This document shows, piece by piece, positions 15,977 to 24,849 of a stretch of DNA of 46,942 nucleotides. The stretch covers positions 1 to 46,942 of the forward strand of contig CAMPAL010000006.1 in the NCBI GenBank assembly GCA_946631855.1, read 5' to 3'. The position numbers and the translations under genes were made by a program. Numbering within the stretch: the first letter of the stretch is position 1; each line of letters opens with the position of its first letter. The notes below the pieces were generated by a model, which had not been told where the DNA came from, searched no databases, and was given only the letters and a program-made list of their open reading frames with translations. Source of the stretch: an uncultured Treponema sp. (GTDB lineage: Bacteria > Spirochaetota > Spirochaetia > Treponematales > Treponemataceae).

Positions 15977-17953
15977 ATGAAACATGAATTTCAAACAGAA
16001 GTAAATCAACTTCTTAAATTACTTATTCATTCACTTTATTCAAATAAAGACATTTTCCTTCGTGAAATTGTTTCAAATGCGTCAGATGCTTTGGACAAAT
16101 TAAAGTATCTCACAGTTTCTGATGACGCTTACAAATCAATCAAATTTGAGCCAAGAATCGATATCTCTTTTGATGAGAAAGATTCAATTCTTACCGTTCA
16201 GGATTCTGGAATTGGTATGAATGAAGAAGACCTCACAAACAACCTGGGTACAATTGCTCGTTCTGGAACAAAAGCATTCATGGAACAGCTTACAGCAGAA
16301 GCATCTAAGGATTCTGCCTTGATTGGTCAGTTTGGTGTTGGTTTCTATTCAGCATTTATGGCTGCTAAAAAAATTGATGTTTACACTCGTAAGGCTGCTG
16401 GTGATGGAAAAATCATGCACTGGTCTTCGGATGGAACAAATTCTTACGATATAGATGAAATTGCAATCGACAGCAGTATTTCTAAAAAATACGGTTTTGA
16501 TGATGTAAATAAAACTGGTTCTGCAATTGAAATGCACTTGAATGATGATTCAAAAGAATTTGCCTCACGCTGGAAGCTTGAAGAACTTATCAAAAAGTAT
16601 TCAGATCATATTGCATTCCCAATTTATCTTCATTATGAACAGAAAAAATATGATGATAAAGGAAAAGAAACTGGTAGCGAAAGCAAAATAGATCAGATTA
16701 ACTCAGCATCTGCTTTGTGGAAAAGACCAAAATCTGAACTTAAAGAAAAGGATTATAACGAATTCTATAAGACATTCGGACATGACAGTCAGGATCCTTT
16801 GCATTATGTTCATACACATGCGGAAGGAACTCAGGAATATACAACTTTGTTCTTCATTCCTCAGACTGCACCTTTCGACATGTATCAGGCCGATTATAAG
16901 AGTGGCTTAAAACTTTATGTAAAACGTGTATTCATTACTGATGATGATCGTGAACTTATGCCATCTTATCTTCGTTTCGTACGCGGTATTATTGATTCTG
17001 AAGATTTACCATTAAATGTAAGCCGAGAAATTCTTCAGCAGAATAGAATTCTTGATACAATCCGTTCAGCTTCTGTAAAGAAACTTCTTAGTGAATTTAA
17101 GAAAATGGGTGAAGCAGCAGATAAAGCCAAAAAGGTTGAAGAAGCTAAGCGTTCTGATGATGATAAAAAGGCTATTGAAAAATGGGAAAAGTTTGTTCGC
17201 AATTTCAATCGTCCAATGAAGGAAGGTCTTTACAGCGATTATGCAAATCGTGATGAAATTGCAGAAATTGTTCGCTTTAAGTCTACAGACGCTTCTGGTA
17301 CTGGCGATGGAAACTACACAAGTTTTGCAGATTACGTACAGCGAATGAAGCCTGAACAGAAGGCAATTTTCTATATCAGTGGTAGTGATGAAAAGAATCT
17401 TCGTGCAAATCCTCTTGTAAAAGCATATACAGACAAAGGTTTTGAAGTTCTTATTATGGATGATGATATTGATGATATCGTAATTCCAGGCTTCGGCAAA
17501 TACAAGAATGAATTCGAACTTAAAGCTGTAAATCGTTCTGGTTCTGATGAAGATCTTGGTGGTGATAAAGAAGAAGCTAAAAAGAAGGAAGAAGCATTCA
17601 AACCTGTTGTAGAAAAAATCAAGAAAGCTCTTGGTGATAAGGTTAAGGATGTAAAACTTTCAAAAACTTTGAGTGGTGAAAACCCTTCTTGTATCGTTGT
17701 TGATGAAAATGATCCATCTTATCAGATGATTCAGATGATGAAGGCAATGGGACAGTCTGGTCCAGATTTGAAACCAATTCTGGAAATAAACGGAGAGCAC
17801 CCTCTTGTTGCTCGTCTTAAGGACACAGAAGATGAATCTGTAATTTCAGATGTTTCAGAAGTTCTTTTCATTCAGGCATTAATGATTGCCGGTATGGAAG
17901 TAAAAGAACCAGCAGCTTTCGTTAAGAGCTTGAATAATCTTTTGAGCAAATAA
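15977..17953 (+). CDS. htpG: Molecular chaperone HtpG (Hsp90)
   Basis: A 658-residue cytoplasmic Hsp90. The N-terminal ATPase carries FLREIVSNASDALDKLKYL, DSGIGMNEEDLTNNLGTIA, SGTKAF and GQFGVGFYSAFM. The middle domain has NVSREILQQNRIL. The C-terminal dimerisation domain ends without the eukaryotic MEEVD tail. Length is normal for a bacterial HtpG with a slightly extended charged linker near residue 530. TAGGAG precedes the ATG. TTGTCA at 15927-15932 could be a -35 box, but the -10 is unclear. I see no CIRCE-like element. A bidirectional terminator follows. Confidence 0.97.
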   Translation: MKHEFQTEVNQLLKLLIHSLYSNKDIFLREIVSNASDALDKLKYLTVSDDAYKSIKFEPRIDISFDEKDSILTVQDSGIGMNEEDLTNNLGTIARSGTKAFMEQLTAEASKDSALIGQFGVGFYSAFMAAKKIDVYTRKAAGDGKIMHWSSDGTNSYDIDEIAIDSSISKKYGFDDVNKTGSAIEMHLNDDSKEFASRWKLEELIKKYSDHIAFPIYLHYEQKKYDDKGKETGSESKIDQINSASALWKRPKSELKEKDYNEFYKTFGHDSQDPLHYVHTHAEGTQEYTTLFFIPQTAPFDMYQADYKSGLKLYVKRVFITDDDRELMPSYLRFVRGIIDSEDLPLNVSREILQQNRILDTIRSASVKKLLSEFKKMGEAADKAKKVEEAKRSDDDKKAIEKWEKFVRNFNRPMKEGLYSDYANRDEIAEIVRFKSTDASGTGDGNYTSFADYVQRMKPEQKAIFYISGSDEKNLRANPLVKAYTDKGFEVLIMDDDIDDIVIPGFGKYKNEFELKAVNRSGSDEDLGGDKEEAKKKEEAFKPVVEKIKKALGDKVKDVKLSKTLSGENPSCIVVDENDPSYQMIQMMKAMGQSGPDLKPILEINGEHPLVARLKDTEDESVISDVSEVLFIQALMIAGMEVKEPAAFVKSLNNLLSK

Positions 17954-17964
17954 TTTTTCGAAGC

Positions 17965-18003
17965 AAAAAAAGCGATGATTTAAAAAATCATCGCTTTTTT
18001 TTT
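17965..18003. terminator. Bidirectional terminator between htpG and the caspase-like gene
   Basis: AGCGATGATTT (17971-17981) and AAATCATCGCT (17985-17995) form a perfect 11-bp stem with a 3-nt loop, flanked by an A-run on the left and T-run on the right, so it works for both converging transcripts. Confidence 0.9.
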
Positions 18004-20326
18004 AATGTAATCTGATTTTTCCACCAAAACTTAAGCTTGGATACACCTTAAACTCTTCTATGTTCCAGGTGGTTTTTCTTTCATAAAGTGTAAAGGCAAG
18101 TTCGTTTGTATTTGGTATATTTATTTCGAAACTTGAGTTTATAAAGAAGGAAATGAATGATGTATCAATTACATTCCAGGTAATCTTTGCTGTTGGAATG
18201 GAAAGTGCAGTAAATTTGTGTAAATCATCCAGTTTTGCAAGTTCTGTAAACAGCTGGTGATAAACAGTCTGATCTGCCCATGCCATCTTTGTTAATAATT
18301 CTAACTGGAAGTTTGAATTTTTGAAACCGAATTGTGTACCAAGTCCAAAGTAAAATGCTCCCTGATTTTTATTCGAGAACATTTCATCCTTTAGAACGCT
18401 CATTCCAAACACGGTGTACAGCTTTTTTGTACCTGTCTGGAAATAAATATCAAAAATATCGTTTGTACTAAGTGAAAAAGCCAGGTCAGAAAGTCCATCA
18501 CCAATTATATTTATTAATCCTATGGCAAGTCCTGAGTTTTCTTTTGCTATGTTAATTAAACCAAGCTGAACGCCATCAACAGAATCTGCAATATTGATAA
18601 TTCCTGAAAGTTGAAGGCCTTCAATTTTTCCGGCGATACCTGCTATTCCGTTTAATTGAATTCCCTGCATTTTTTTTGCATAACTGAAAATTCCAGCAGT
18701 CTGGAAACCCTGGACTTTTCCTGCAATGTTGAAAACTCCTGCTGCCTGAACACCTGTTACCTGCTGGGCTGTATTGAAAACACTTGATCCCTGCATACCT
18801 AAAATTGTATCTGAGGCTATGTTGAATACCGCTGCAGCTTGTAAACCAGAAATCTTATCGGCAATATTAAAAACACAAGCTCCCTGAATTCCCCGGTTTT
18901 TATCAAGACCTATGTTACCAATTGAGGCAATCTGAAGACAATTTACATAACCTTCTGAAATATTCAGTAAGTTTGATATTTGAATACCATTCAGATTGTG
19001 TACAAGAGAGCCTAAAAGACCTAGCGAAATGTTCAGATTTTCAATATTTTCGTTAAATAAAGAAAAACCTGGCACAAAAGACAGATTGAAAAACTCACTT
19101 GTATTATCTTCGTAGTTATATTTTTGAGGCAGGGAGAAAACATCATCATAAGTTTCTTCTTCCTGCAGTATTCGGGCAATTTTGTCTTTTTCGACAGGCT
19201 TCTCTTCAACGATTTCAGATTTTTTATCATCATTTTGTGCAATTATTTCTTCATCACCGCGCACTCTATTTGTTTTTCGTTTGATTGCATTCAGAGATGT
19301 CTGATCAAGCACATAAATTTGATCTTTGTTCAGATAGAAGGTTCCCTGTTTTGTGGTGTTATCATCAACTATTAAAGCTGTGTACTGTCCGGATGGAAGA
19401 GCCATAAATACTGTCTGACCCTCCACCTTATTTATTTCTGATATAAGCTTATCATTTTGATTTCTTATGATGAATTTTCCTTTTGCCTTTTCTGACAAAG
19501 ATAACATTGCTTCTGCTGTACTTAAATCAGAAAGAACTAAATCTCCAGAACCAACAAGTGTGATATTAAAGTTTGGATGTTGAGGCCCGGCTTTACTTGA
19601 TTCTGTTTTCGAAAGGGTTTCACTAAAAGCATAAGAATAAAGTTCATTTAGAGTAACTTTATTATCACCAGAAGTATCTGCGGCACCTCTAAGTCCTGTA
19701 ATCATCGCATTTGTAAAGAATGATGATTCAATTTCATCTGATTCCTGAGAATATTCATTGTCAGAACTTGATGATAAATATGCGTGTCCTGTTACTACTG
19801 AAGAATCATCCACCAGAAATGGTTTTCTTTTTTGACCACCCTTGGTTCGTATAAAGTTTCCAGAATAACAGGAGTCAAGGATTACAACGTGGATGTCACT
19901 AGGTACATCTGTAATTGCAGCTTTTAGTTTTGAGTATGAATATTTTGTTTCTCCCAAAAGCAGATTGTTTTCGTCAGAATGTCCTGAATAGTAAAAAATA
20001 AATTCTGAACGTTTTGCACTATTTGCATTGCTGGTAATTTCTTCTGAAATAAGTTTTAATGCTTCATCAATAGTTTCTTTTGTAGGGTCTATTAAAAGCA
20101 TACAGTTTGAATCTGAAATTCCACCAATTTCCGACATTGTCTTTTTTAAAGAACGGGCATCACTACCAGCGTATAAAAGTTTTTCACGACTTTTTCCACC
20201 ATAATTAGCTCCAACATAAATAGCGTAACGGTCAACTCCTGCACCTGTATTTTCATCAGTTATGGAATAAAGACTGGAAAGACTGAATGTAAATAATAGA
20301 CTTAAAATAAGAATTGATTTTTTCAT
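18002..20326 (-). CDS. Exported caspase-like (C14) protease with 15-residue surface repeats
   Basis: A 774-residue protein with a signal peptide (about 1-21). The peptidase C14 domain (about 30-260) has the catalytic pair His116 in FYYSGHSDEN and Cys153 in VVILDSCYSGNF. A linker with charged residues (350-395) follows. Residues about 446-608 hold ten or so repeats of about 15 residues, pattern G-hydrophobic-Q-x-x-G/A-x-hydrophobic-F/I-N-I-A (for example SGLQAAAVFNIA, TGVQAAGVFNIA, EGLQLSGIINIA), resembling surface-repeat proteins known from Leptospira. The C-terminal 160 residues look beta-rich and could be an outer-membrane anchor. It is the last gene of an ECF sigma / membrane protein / caspase operon. 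The protease fold is clear; substrate and location are inferred. A second enzymatic role is not indicated. Confidence 0.8.
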   Translation of the reverse strand: MKKSILILSLLFTFSLSSLYSITDENTGAGVDRYAIYVGANYGGKSREKLLYAGSDARSLKKTMSEIGGISDSNCMLLIDPTKETIDEALKLISEEITSNANSAKRSEFIFYYSGHSDENNLLLGETKYSYSKLKAAITDVPSDIHVVILDSCYSGNFIRTKGGQKRKPFLVDDSSVVTGHAYLSSSSDNEYSQESDEIESSFFTNAMITGLRGAADTSGDNKVTLNELYSYAFSETLSKTESSKAGPQHPNFNITLVGSGDLVLSDLSTAEAMLSLSEKAKGKFIIRNQNDKLISEINKVEGQTVFMALPSGQYTALIVDDNTTKQGTFYLNKDQIYVLDQTSLNAIKRKTNRVRGDEEIIAQNDDKKSEIVEEKPVEKDKIARILQEEETYDDVFSLPQKYNYEDNTSEFFNLSFVPGFSLFNENIENLNISLGLLGSLVHNLNGIQISNLLNISEGYVNCLQIASIGNIGLDKNRGIQGACVFNIADKISGLQAAAVFNIASDTILGMQGSSVFNTAQQVTGVQAAGVFNIAGKVQGFQTAGIFSYAKKMQGIQLNGIAGIAGKIEGLQLSGIINIADSVDGVQLGLINIAKENSGLAIGLINIIGDGLSDLAFSLSTNDIFDIYFQTGTKKLYTVFGMSVLKDEMFSNKNQGAFYFGLGTQFGFKNSNFQLELLTKMAWADQTVYHQLFTELAKLDDLHKFTALSIPTAKITWNVIDTSFISFFINSSFEINIPNTNELAFTLYERKTTWNIEEFKVYPSLSFGGKIRLH

Positions 20327-20343
20327 GATAAACCCTCAGCCTT

Positions 20344-21120
20344 TTATTTGTTTAACAAGAAGAAAATTCCTTCGGTTTTGTTTGGTAAATACTTCAAACT
20401 TTTTAAATAATCGATATTTGTAGCATCTTTAATTTTTCTTTCTATATCATTTAATTCAAATTCTTTTTTAGAAGTAACCATGATAAAGCATTCAAAATTT
20501 GGAGCATCATCCAGTTCGTAAGAAAAATCCAGAGGGATTTCATCTTTTCCATGGCGAAGTTTTGATGCTGTCCAGGAGTCTGTTGGAAAATGGCGGGTTA
20601 CATTTCCGTTTCCATCTACACTAAAAATAATTCCGTAATTTTCTTTTCCAGCCTGATAAGTAATTTGAATAACATCCCCTTCTTCAACTTTTGAACCGTT
20701 CGAAAGAAGCTCTACTTCTTTGTTTTTTTGGCGATAGAGTGAAAGTTTAGTAGTCTGATTTATTACTGGTCCTGAACCCTTTGTTCGTTCAGTCGAAATT
20801 TCTGTTTTTGATTTATAAGTATTTATTCCTGCAGGAAGTGCAATTGCTGCTACAAAAACTGCTGCGGCTGCGTAAGAAATTATTCTAAAGCTACGGTATT
20901 TTGTTTTTGTACTTACAGATGGAACTGCCTGATTTTTCATTTTGGCTTCAATAGCCTTTTTCATATCTTCAGCAGGATATTTGTTTAAAATTTCTATGTT
21001 TGATTTTTTTATTTCTTCTAAAGCCTGTTCAATTTCTTCTTTACCGTATTTATCGTAGAAGTCTTCTGCTTTTAATTCGGAGTTATAGATACCCTCAATA
21101 ATTCTACCTGGAATAGCCAT
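20344..21120 (-). CDS. Membrane-anchored DUF4384-like protein, probable anti-sigma factor
   Basis: A 258-residue protein with a cytoplasmic, helical N-terminal 75 residues, one transmembrane segment (about 80-100: ISYAAAAVFVAAIALPAG) and an exported domain (about 130-240). The exported part contains KVEEGDVIQITYQAG and GIIFSVDGNGNVTRHFP, typical of DUF4384-like beta domains that often accompany caspase-like proteins. The gene starts inside the end of the ECF sigma gene; AGGAGG (21126-21131) is 5 nt before the ATG at 21120, which is why this start is preferred to the one at 21141. Position and topology suggest it holds the sigma factor and senses an exported signal. No zinc-binding anti-sigma motif (HxxxCxxC) is present, so this role is inference. 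Confidence 0.7.
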   Translation of the reverse strand: MAIPGRIIEGIYNSELKAEDFYDKYGKEEIEQALEEIKKSNIEILNKYPAEDMKKAIEAKMKNQAVPSVSTKTKYRSFRIISYAAAAVFVAAIALPAGINTYKSKTEISTERTKGSGPVINQTTKLSLYRQKNKEVELLSNGSKVEEGDVIQITYQAGKENYGIIFSVDGNGNVTRHFPTDSWTASKLRHGKDEIPLDFSYELDDAPNFECFIMVTSKKEFELNDIERKIKDATNIDYLKSLKYLPNKTEGIFFLLNK

Positions 21121-21604
21121 ACTTACCTCCTGCATATTCACTTAACTTGTTAAGGCGTTTTCTGATTCCAGAAACTGACATTTTCATTTTTTCAGCAGTT
21201 TCTTCCAGAGTGTAGCCATCGACATAGTGTAGAATCGCAATTTGCCGGTCTTTAGAATCGCGTTCAGAAAAAATGCAGTCCAGTAATAAGGATGTTTCAA
21301 TTTTCTCTTCTGAAAGAGAACTCTTCTGATCTTCTACAATTTCTGCAATTACATCAAATTCAGGGCCGCTTCTGTATTTATCTGATCTTATTTTGTTTAA
21401 ACAGACATTGGTTGCAACAGTGTATAAAAAACTTGAACAGATAGTTGAAAGTTTCTCTTTACGTTCAATCAGGCGGATAAAAACATCCTGCATGGCATCA
21501 AGGGCTTTTTCTTCATCTTTTAGTAAGAATAGACAGCGTCTTAATACCATTGGGCCGTATTGTCTGTAAAGGCTATCGAAATCGTCAACTGATATGGTTT
21601 TCAT
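21104..21604 (-). CDS. ECF-type RNA polymerase sigma factor
   Basis: A 166-residue extracytoplasmic-function sigma factor. Region 2 is FDSLYRQYGPMVLRRCLFLLKDEEKALDAMQDVFIRL (about 9-45); region 4 is RQIAILHYVDGYTLEETAEKMKMSVSGIRKRLNKL (about 121-155), a clear helix-turn-helix. Regions 1 and 3 are absent, as expected. Its last 17 nt overlap the start of the membrane-anchored partner gene, so the two are translationally coupled. The 69-bp upstream gap carries paired repeats that could be an autoregulatory promoter. It probably controls its own operon and perhaps other envelope genes. Confidence 0.9.
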   Translation of the reverse strand: MKTISVDDFDSLYRQYGPMVLRRCLFLLKDEEKALDAMQDVFIRLIERKEKLSTICSSFLYTVATNVCLNKIRSDKYRSGPEFDVIAEIVEDQKSSLSEEKIETSLLLDCIFSERDSKDRQIAILHYVDGYTLEETAEKMKMSVSGIRKRLNKLSEYAGGKYGYSR

Positions 21605-21617
21605 TGCAGATTTTTTC

Positions 21618-21670
21618 CTGTCTAATATAGTAACAGATAAAAGCAGAATTTATGTTACTGTCTAAGTTAG
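21618..21670 (-). promoter_or_regulatory. Paired repeats upstream of the ECF sigma operon
   Basis: Two near-identical 13-mers, CTGTCTAATATAG (21618-21630) and CTGTCTAAGTTAG (21658-21670), are 40 bp apart. Between them AGTAACA (21629-21635) and TGTTACT (21653-21659) are inverted with 17 nt between. On the minus strand these lie directly before the sigma gene. They could be tandem sigma or regulator sites; no standard -35/-10 pair stands out. Confidence 0.5.
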
Positions 21671-21673
21671 AAT

Positions 21674-22543
21674 TTAGTAATTATTTCGAGTTTTTCCTGT
21701 ATAAGTTTTGTAATATTCATCACCTGCAGAACGAATTACTTCTTCCATTTTTTCAGTAAGGCGTTTTGCCGCAATTGGTTCTGAAAGATCTTTATATTCA
21801 TCAATATTGATGACAGGGAGCATCTTAAAATCATAAAGGTACTTTTCGCTATGGTTGTAAGACCATAATGGATCATGTTTTCCAAGACCATATTTGTCAG
21901 AACCACCAATAAAAACAGGTTGAACTGCACACTGGCAGTATAAAGCAATTCTTGCTGCACCTTTTTTGTAGTTGTTTCTTCCATGGCGTGGAGAACGGGT
22001 ACCTTCAGGGAAGATGATTACATTACAACCTTTGTCAGTCAGTTTTTTACATTCTGCACACATTTCTTCAAAAGTTGTTGTGTTTGTGATGTAGGCCTGT
22101 TTAATTACTCCTGCAAGTGGAGTTTTTGTCAAAGTTCCTCTAACAATACAAGTTGAGTTTGGAACTAGAGACATAATGTATACAAAATCTAATAATGAAG
22201 GATGATTTGCAATGATGATTTTACTGTGGATATTTCTGAAAGCTTCCAGATCGTCTACTTTTCTTTTTGAAACTTCTGAAATTGAAAGCCATCCTAAAAA
22301 GTTTCGGAAGGTGTGAGATACATATTTTCTTGCATCGATACCAAAATCATCACCTTTATTTTTTGAAAATATTCTGATAAATGGGAAAACAACAATTGCC
22401 AGAAATACAGCTCCGACTCCAAAAAAGACAATTGCAAAAATTTTCATGAAACAGCGGTAGCCGTTCAGGAAATAATTGTTAATTTTTGGAAGATCTTTGT
22501 GATTGTATTTTGCTTCAATCTCTTCTTTTGTCATTTCTGGCAT
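21674..22543 (-). CDS. Lysophospholipid/1-acylglycerol-phosphate-type acyltransferase of the APE cluster
   Basis: A 289-residue PlsC-family acyltransferase. The catalytic H(X4)D motif is NHPSLLD, and the second block FPEGTRSP follows. A strong hydrophobic segment near residues 31-57 anchors it to the inner membrane. GGGAGA precedes the ATG. It is the last gene of the minus-strand arm (methyltransferase, chain-length factor, acyltransferase), with gaps of only 11-12 nt, so all three are one operon. In APE clusters such an enzyme is thought to attach the polyene or a fatty acid to a lipid backbone; the exact acceptor is not known from sequence. Confidence 0.82.
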   Translation of the reverse strand: MPEMTKEEIEAKYNHKDLPKINNYFLNGYRCFMKIFAIVFFGVGAVFLAIVVFPFIRIFSKNKGDDFGIDARKYVSHTFRNFLGWLSISEVSKRKVDDLEAFRNIHSKIIIANHPSLLDFVYIMSLVPNSTCIVRGTLTKTPLAGVIKQAYITNTTTFEEMCAECKKLTDKGCNVIIFPEGTRSPRHGRNNYKKGAARIALYCQCAVQPVFIGGSDKYGLGKHDPLWSYNHSEKYLYDFKMLPVINIDEYKDLSEPIAAKRLTEKMEEVIRSAGDEYYKTYTGKTRNNY

Positions 22544-22555
22544 TTGATTCTCCCT

Positions 22556-23218
22556 TTATTTTAGTACGTATTTTAAGAATTCAACCGGTGATTTAGAAAT
22601 GTTTGAAAAATCGTCAAAAGATAAACAGTTTTCCTTTTTTTCAGAACTGATTATTCCAGCAAAAGCTAAAGGAATATTTTCAGCAGGTCTTTTATCACCA
22701 TAAACTTCTGGGACAAGTTCATCTGCATAAACTAAAATGATTTCTTTTTCGGTTCCTGCAAGAACTGGAGCAACTGCTGTTTTTAAGGCATCAGCAAAAT
22801 TGTTCTTTGAAGGATAAATAACTGAATATCCACCTTTTAAGCCAAAAGCAAGGGTTGCCGAAGAAATTGGTGTATTAAATACAGAAAGAGAGAAGGCAGC
22901 TGGTAAAATCATGCCGTCTTCAATTAATCCTTTGTTTATTGTGAATTCTCTTTCAATTTCACCACGCAAAGAAATGAACACAATTTTTGTTTCAGGATTT
23001 ACGTGGGATTTTTCAAGAAGATTGTGAACAACATGGACTGTCATTTTTGTAATCTGGCTCAGACGTCTGCGGAATAAAGGATCTGTATATTCAAGTTTTG
23101 GAGATTCTTTAATCTGTTCAATCTGAGCTTCATCATTGGCCCATTTTTCCCAAAGACTTGTATCGTCATTGAGACCTGGAGCCCATGCTGTTACGTTTGA
23201 AAGGTAAAAACTTTTCAT
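22556..23218 (-). CDS. Beta-ketoacyl synthase-like chain-length factor (APE, ApeC-like)
   Basis: A 220-residue protein of the small ketoacyl-synthase-like family found in aryl polyene and flexirubin clusters. It opens with FYLSNVTAWAPGLND and covers only the N-terminal thiolase-like half; the region ISSATLAFGLKGGYSVIYPS stands where a true KS has its active Cys, which is absent. It is therefore expected to be non-catalytic and to pair with a full KS (probably the one at 32838-34004) to set polyene length. Only a weak ribosome binding site precedes its ATG, 11 nt after the methyltransferase gene, suggesting coupling. Confidence 0.78.
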   Translation of the reverse strand: MKSFYLSNVTAWAPGLNDDTSLWEKWANDEAQIEQIKESPKLEYTDPLFRRRLSQITKMTVHVVHNLLEKSHVNPETKIVFISLRGEIEREFTINKGLIEDGMILPAAFSLSVFNTPISSATLAFGLKGGYSVIYPSKNNFADALKTAVAPVLAGTEKEIILVYADELVPEVYGDKRPAENIPLAFAGIISSEKKENCLSFDDFSNISKSPVEFLKYVLK

Positions 23219-23229
23219 TTTGTTATTTT

Positions 23230-24348
23230 CTATCTTTTCTTAAAGCAAAGTAAAGAATAAGCGTTTGAACCAAGATTGTGATGTGCACAATCCAGCTTAA
23301 ATCCAGCTTCTTCAATTGCATCAACAAGTTCCTGGAAACGGTACATTTTTGAGTTTCCGTTTGCAATACAAGTGAAGTAGAGTGATGTTCCCTGAAGTGC
23401 ATAAGAACTTGCTTCAAATTTCTGCTGATCCCAAAGTGGTTCGAGAACCCAAACATTTGTATTTTCATTAGCAGCTTCGTGAACTTTCTTTAAGATTTTT
23501 GTAACCTGGTGGAGAGAGAAACAGTCGAGGAACTGGCTCATCCATACAGCATCTGGATCTTTAGGAAGTTTTGTTGATTCTTCAAGAACGTTACCCATGC
23601 TGAAATCTACACGATCTGCAAATCCTGCATCTGCTGCATTTTTCTTTGCAACGTTAGCCTGTCCTGGTAAGTCACAGATTGTCATTTTTACATCTGGATT
23701 ATAGCGGCAGCATGTCAAAGACCATTTACCAGTGTTTCCACCAATGTCCAGGATGTGCTTTGGTTTTTTAGCAAAAACGATTGGAAGTGCTTCAGGGAAT
23801 GCAATGTCAGAATAGAAGTGGTCAAATTCAAACCATGATTTTTTAGGCTGATCTGGCAATGTAGAAAGTGCTTCGTAAACTGTTGTCCACTGATCACCAA
23901 AAACTTTAAGTCCTTCTGGTTTTCCGTTTACGATAGATTTTTCAAGATCCCATGCACCCTGGTAACAAATATCATTTGTGAACCAGAAGTTTACTTTACA
24001 AAGATCATCTTCAAGAAGCATCCATCCGATTTTTCCCAATTTATATTTTTCAGATTTTGGATCTGATACTGAATCTTCTGTTAATTTGATAACGTTCATT
24101 CCAAGTGCCATTTCACAAAGAACGCCTACCCCGTATTCAGAAAGATTTGTTTTTGCTGCCAGGTCTTTGCGAGAAATACCAGCATCTTCTGCATCTTCAA
24201 TAGCTTTAAGAATGCCTAAGTTAATCATAGTTTTGATAGCCTGGAAAGCTAATGGGGCAAATGCAATTTTATTTGCTTCAAATTTTGCATCAACAGCACG
24301 GATATTATCCTGTTTAAACTTGTCGATGTTGTAGAAAGAAGAGTCCAT
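23230..24348 (-). CDS. SAM-dependent methyltransferase of the APE cluster (O-methyltransferase-like)
   Basis: A 372-residue protein with an N-terminal winged-helix dimerisation region (about 30-90: LGILKAIEDAEDAGISRKDLAAKT) and a C-terminal Rossmann methyltransferase: motif I HILDIGGNTGKW, acidic strand-2 end TICDLPGQ, then DRVDFSMGNVLEE and a DAVWMSQFLDCF helix. This architecture is that of small-molecule O- or C-methyltransferases (Methyltransf_2). In APE clusters a methyltransferase decorates the aryl head group, which is the likely job here. TAGGAG precedes the ATG. It is the first gene of the minus arm and is divergent from the ACP genes across a 226-bp AT-rich region. Confidence 0.82.
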   Translation of the reverse strand: MDSSFYNIDKFKQDNIRAVDAKFEANKIAFAPLAFQAIKTMINLGILKAIEDAEDAGISRKDLAAKTNLSEYGVGVLCEMALGMNVIKLTEDSVSDPKSEKYKLGKIGWMLLEDDLCKVNFWFTNDICYQGAWDLEKSIVNGKPEGLKVFGDQWTTVYEALSTLPDQPKKSWFEFDHFYSDIAFPEALPIVFAKKPKHILDIGGNTGKWSLTCCRYNPDVKMTICDLPGQANVAKKNAADAGFADRVDFSMGNVLEESTKLPKDPDAVWMSQFLDCFSLHQVTKILKKVHEAANENTNVWVLEPLWDQQKFEASSYALQGTSLYFTCIANGNSKMYRFQELVDAIEEAGFKLDCAHHNLGSNAYSLLCFKKR

Positions 24349-24513
24349 TTTTTAACTCCTAAATATATAGAAAATAGTCAATCAACATTAATATAATTTT
24401 TGTTATTATTCAAGATAAAGGGTAAACGCTTGTAATAAAGTGAAAGATTTTCAAGTATTTTCAAAATTTTAGTAGATATTTCTTATAAAAATAGACTTGT
24501 ATTGCATAAATCA

Positions 24514-24543
24514 ATTGAATTCAATAAAATCAACATCTAATAA
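24514..24543 (+). promoter_or_regulatory. Candidate promoter and palindrome for the plus-strand APE arm
   Basis: ATTGAATTCAAT (24514-24525) is a perfect 12-bp palindrome that includes TTGAAT (24515-24520); TAATAA follows after 17 nt (24538-24543). A second -10-like TATAAT is at 24549-24554. The rest of the 226-bp divergent region (24349-24574) is A/T-rich and holds no gene. Confidence 0.35.
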
Positions 24544-24574
24544 AAAATTATAATATTATAGGGATGTTGTGGTT

Positions 24575-24838
24575 ATGGACGAACTTAAAAAAGAAATCAA
24601 AGAAGTTATTATTTCTTCTCTTCAGCTTGAAGATATTAAGCCTGAAAATATTGTTGATTCAGAACCACTTTTTGGTGAAGGCTTAGGATTGGATTCAATT
24701 GATGCTCTTGAACTTGGTGTAGCACTGAAGAAAAAATTCGGTATTAAGTTTTCTGCAGAGAGTGGAGAAAATAAACAGCATTTTGCTTCTGTAAATGCTT
24801 TAGCTGAATATATTACAGCAGAAAAATCTAAACAGTAG
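24575..24838 (+). CDS. Acyl carrier protein 1 of the APE cluster (ApeE-like)
   Basis: An 87-residue ACP with the 4'-phosphopantetheine attachment Ser41 in GEGLGLDSIDALEL. It is acidic and helical, as ACPs are. It would carry the aryl starter or the growing polyene. An in-frame GTG two codons upstream is possible, but the ATG at 24575 has a plausible GGGAT spacing. It opens the long plus-strand operon. Which of the two ACPs is used for initiation cannot be read from sequence; by order it matches ApeE of known clusters. Confidence 0.85.
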   Translation: MDELKKEIKEVIISSLQLEDIKPENIVDSEPLFGEGLGLDSIDALELGVALKKKFGIKFSAESGENKQHFASVNALAEYITAEKSKQ

Positions 24839-24849
24839 GAGTATGAGAA

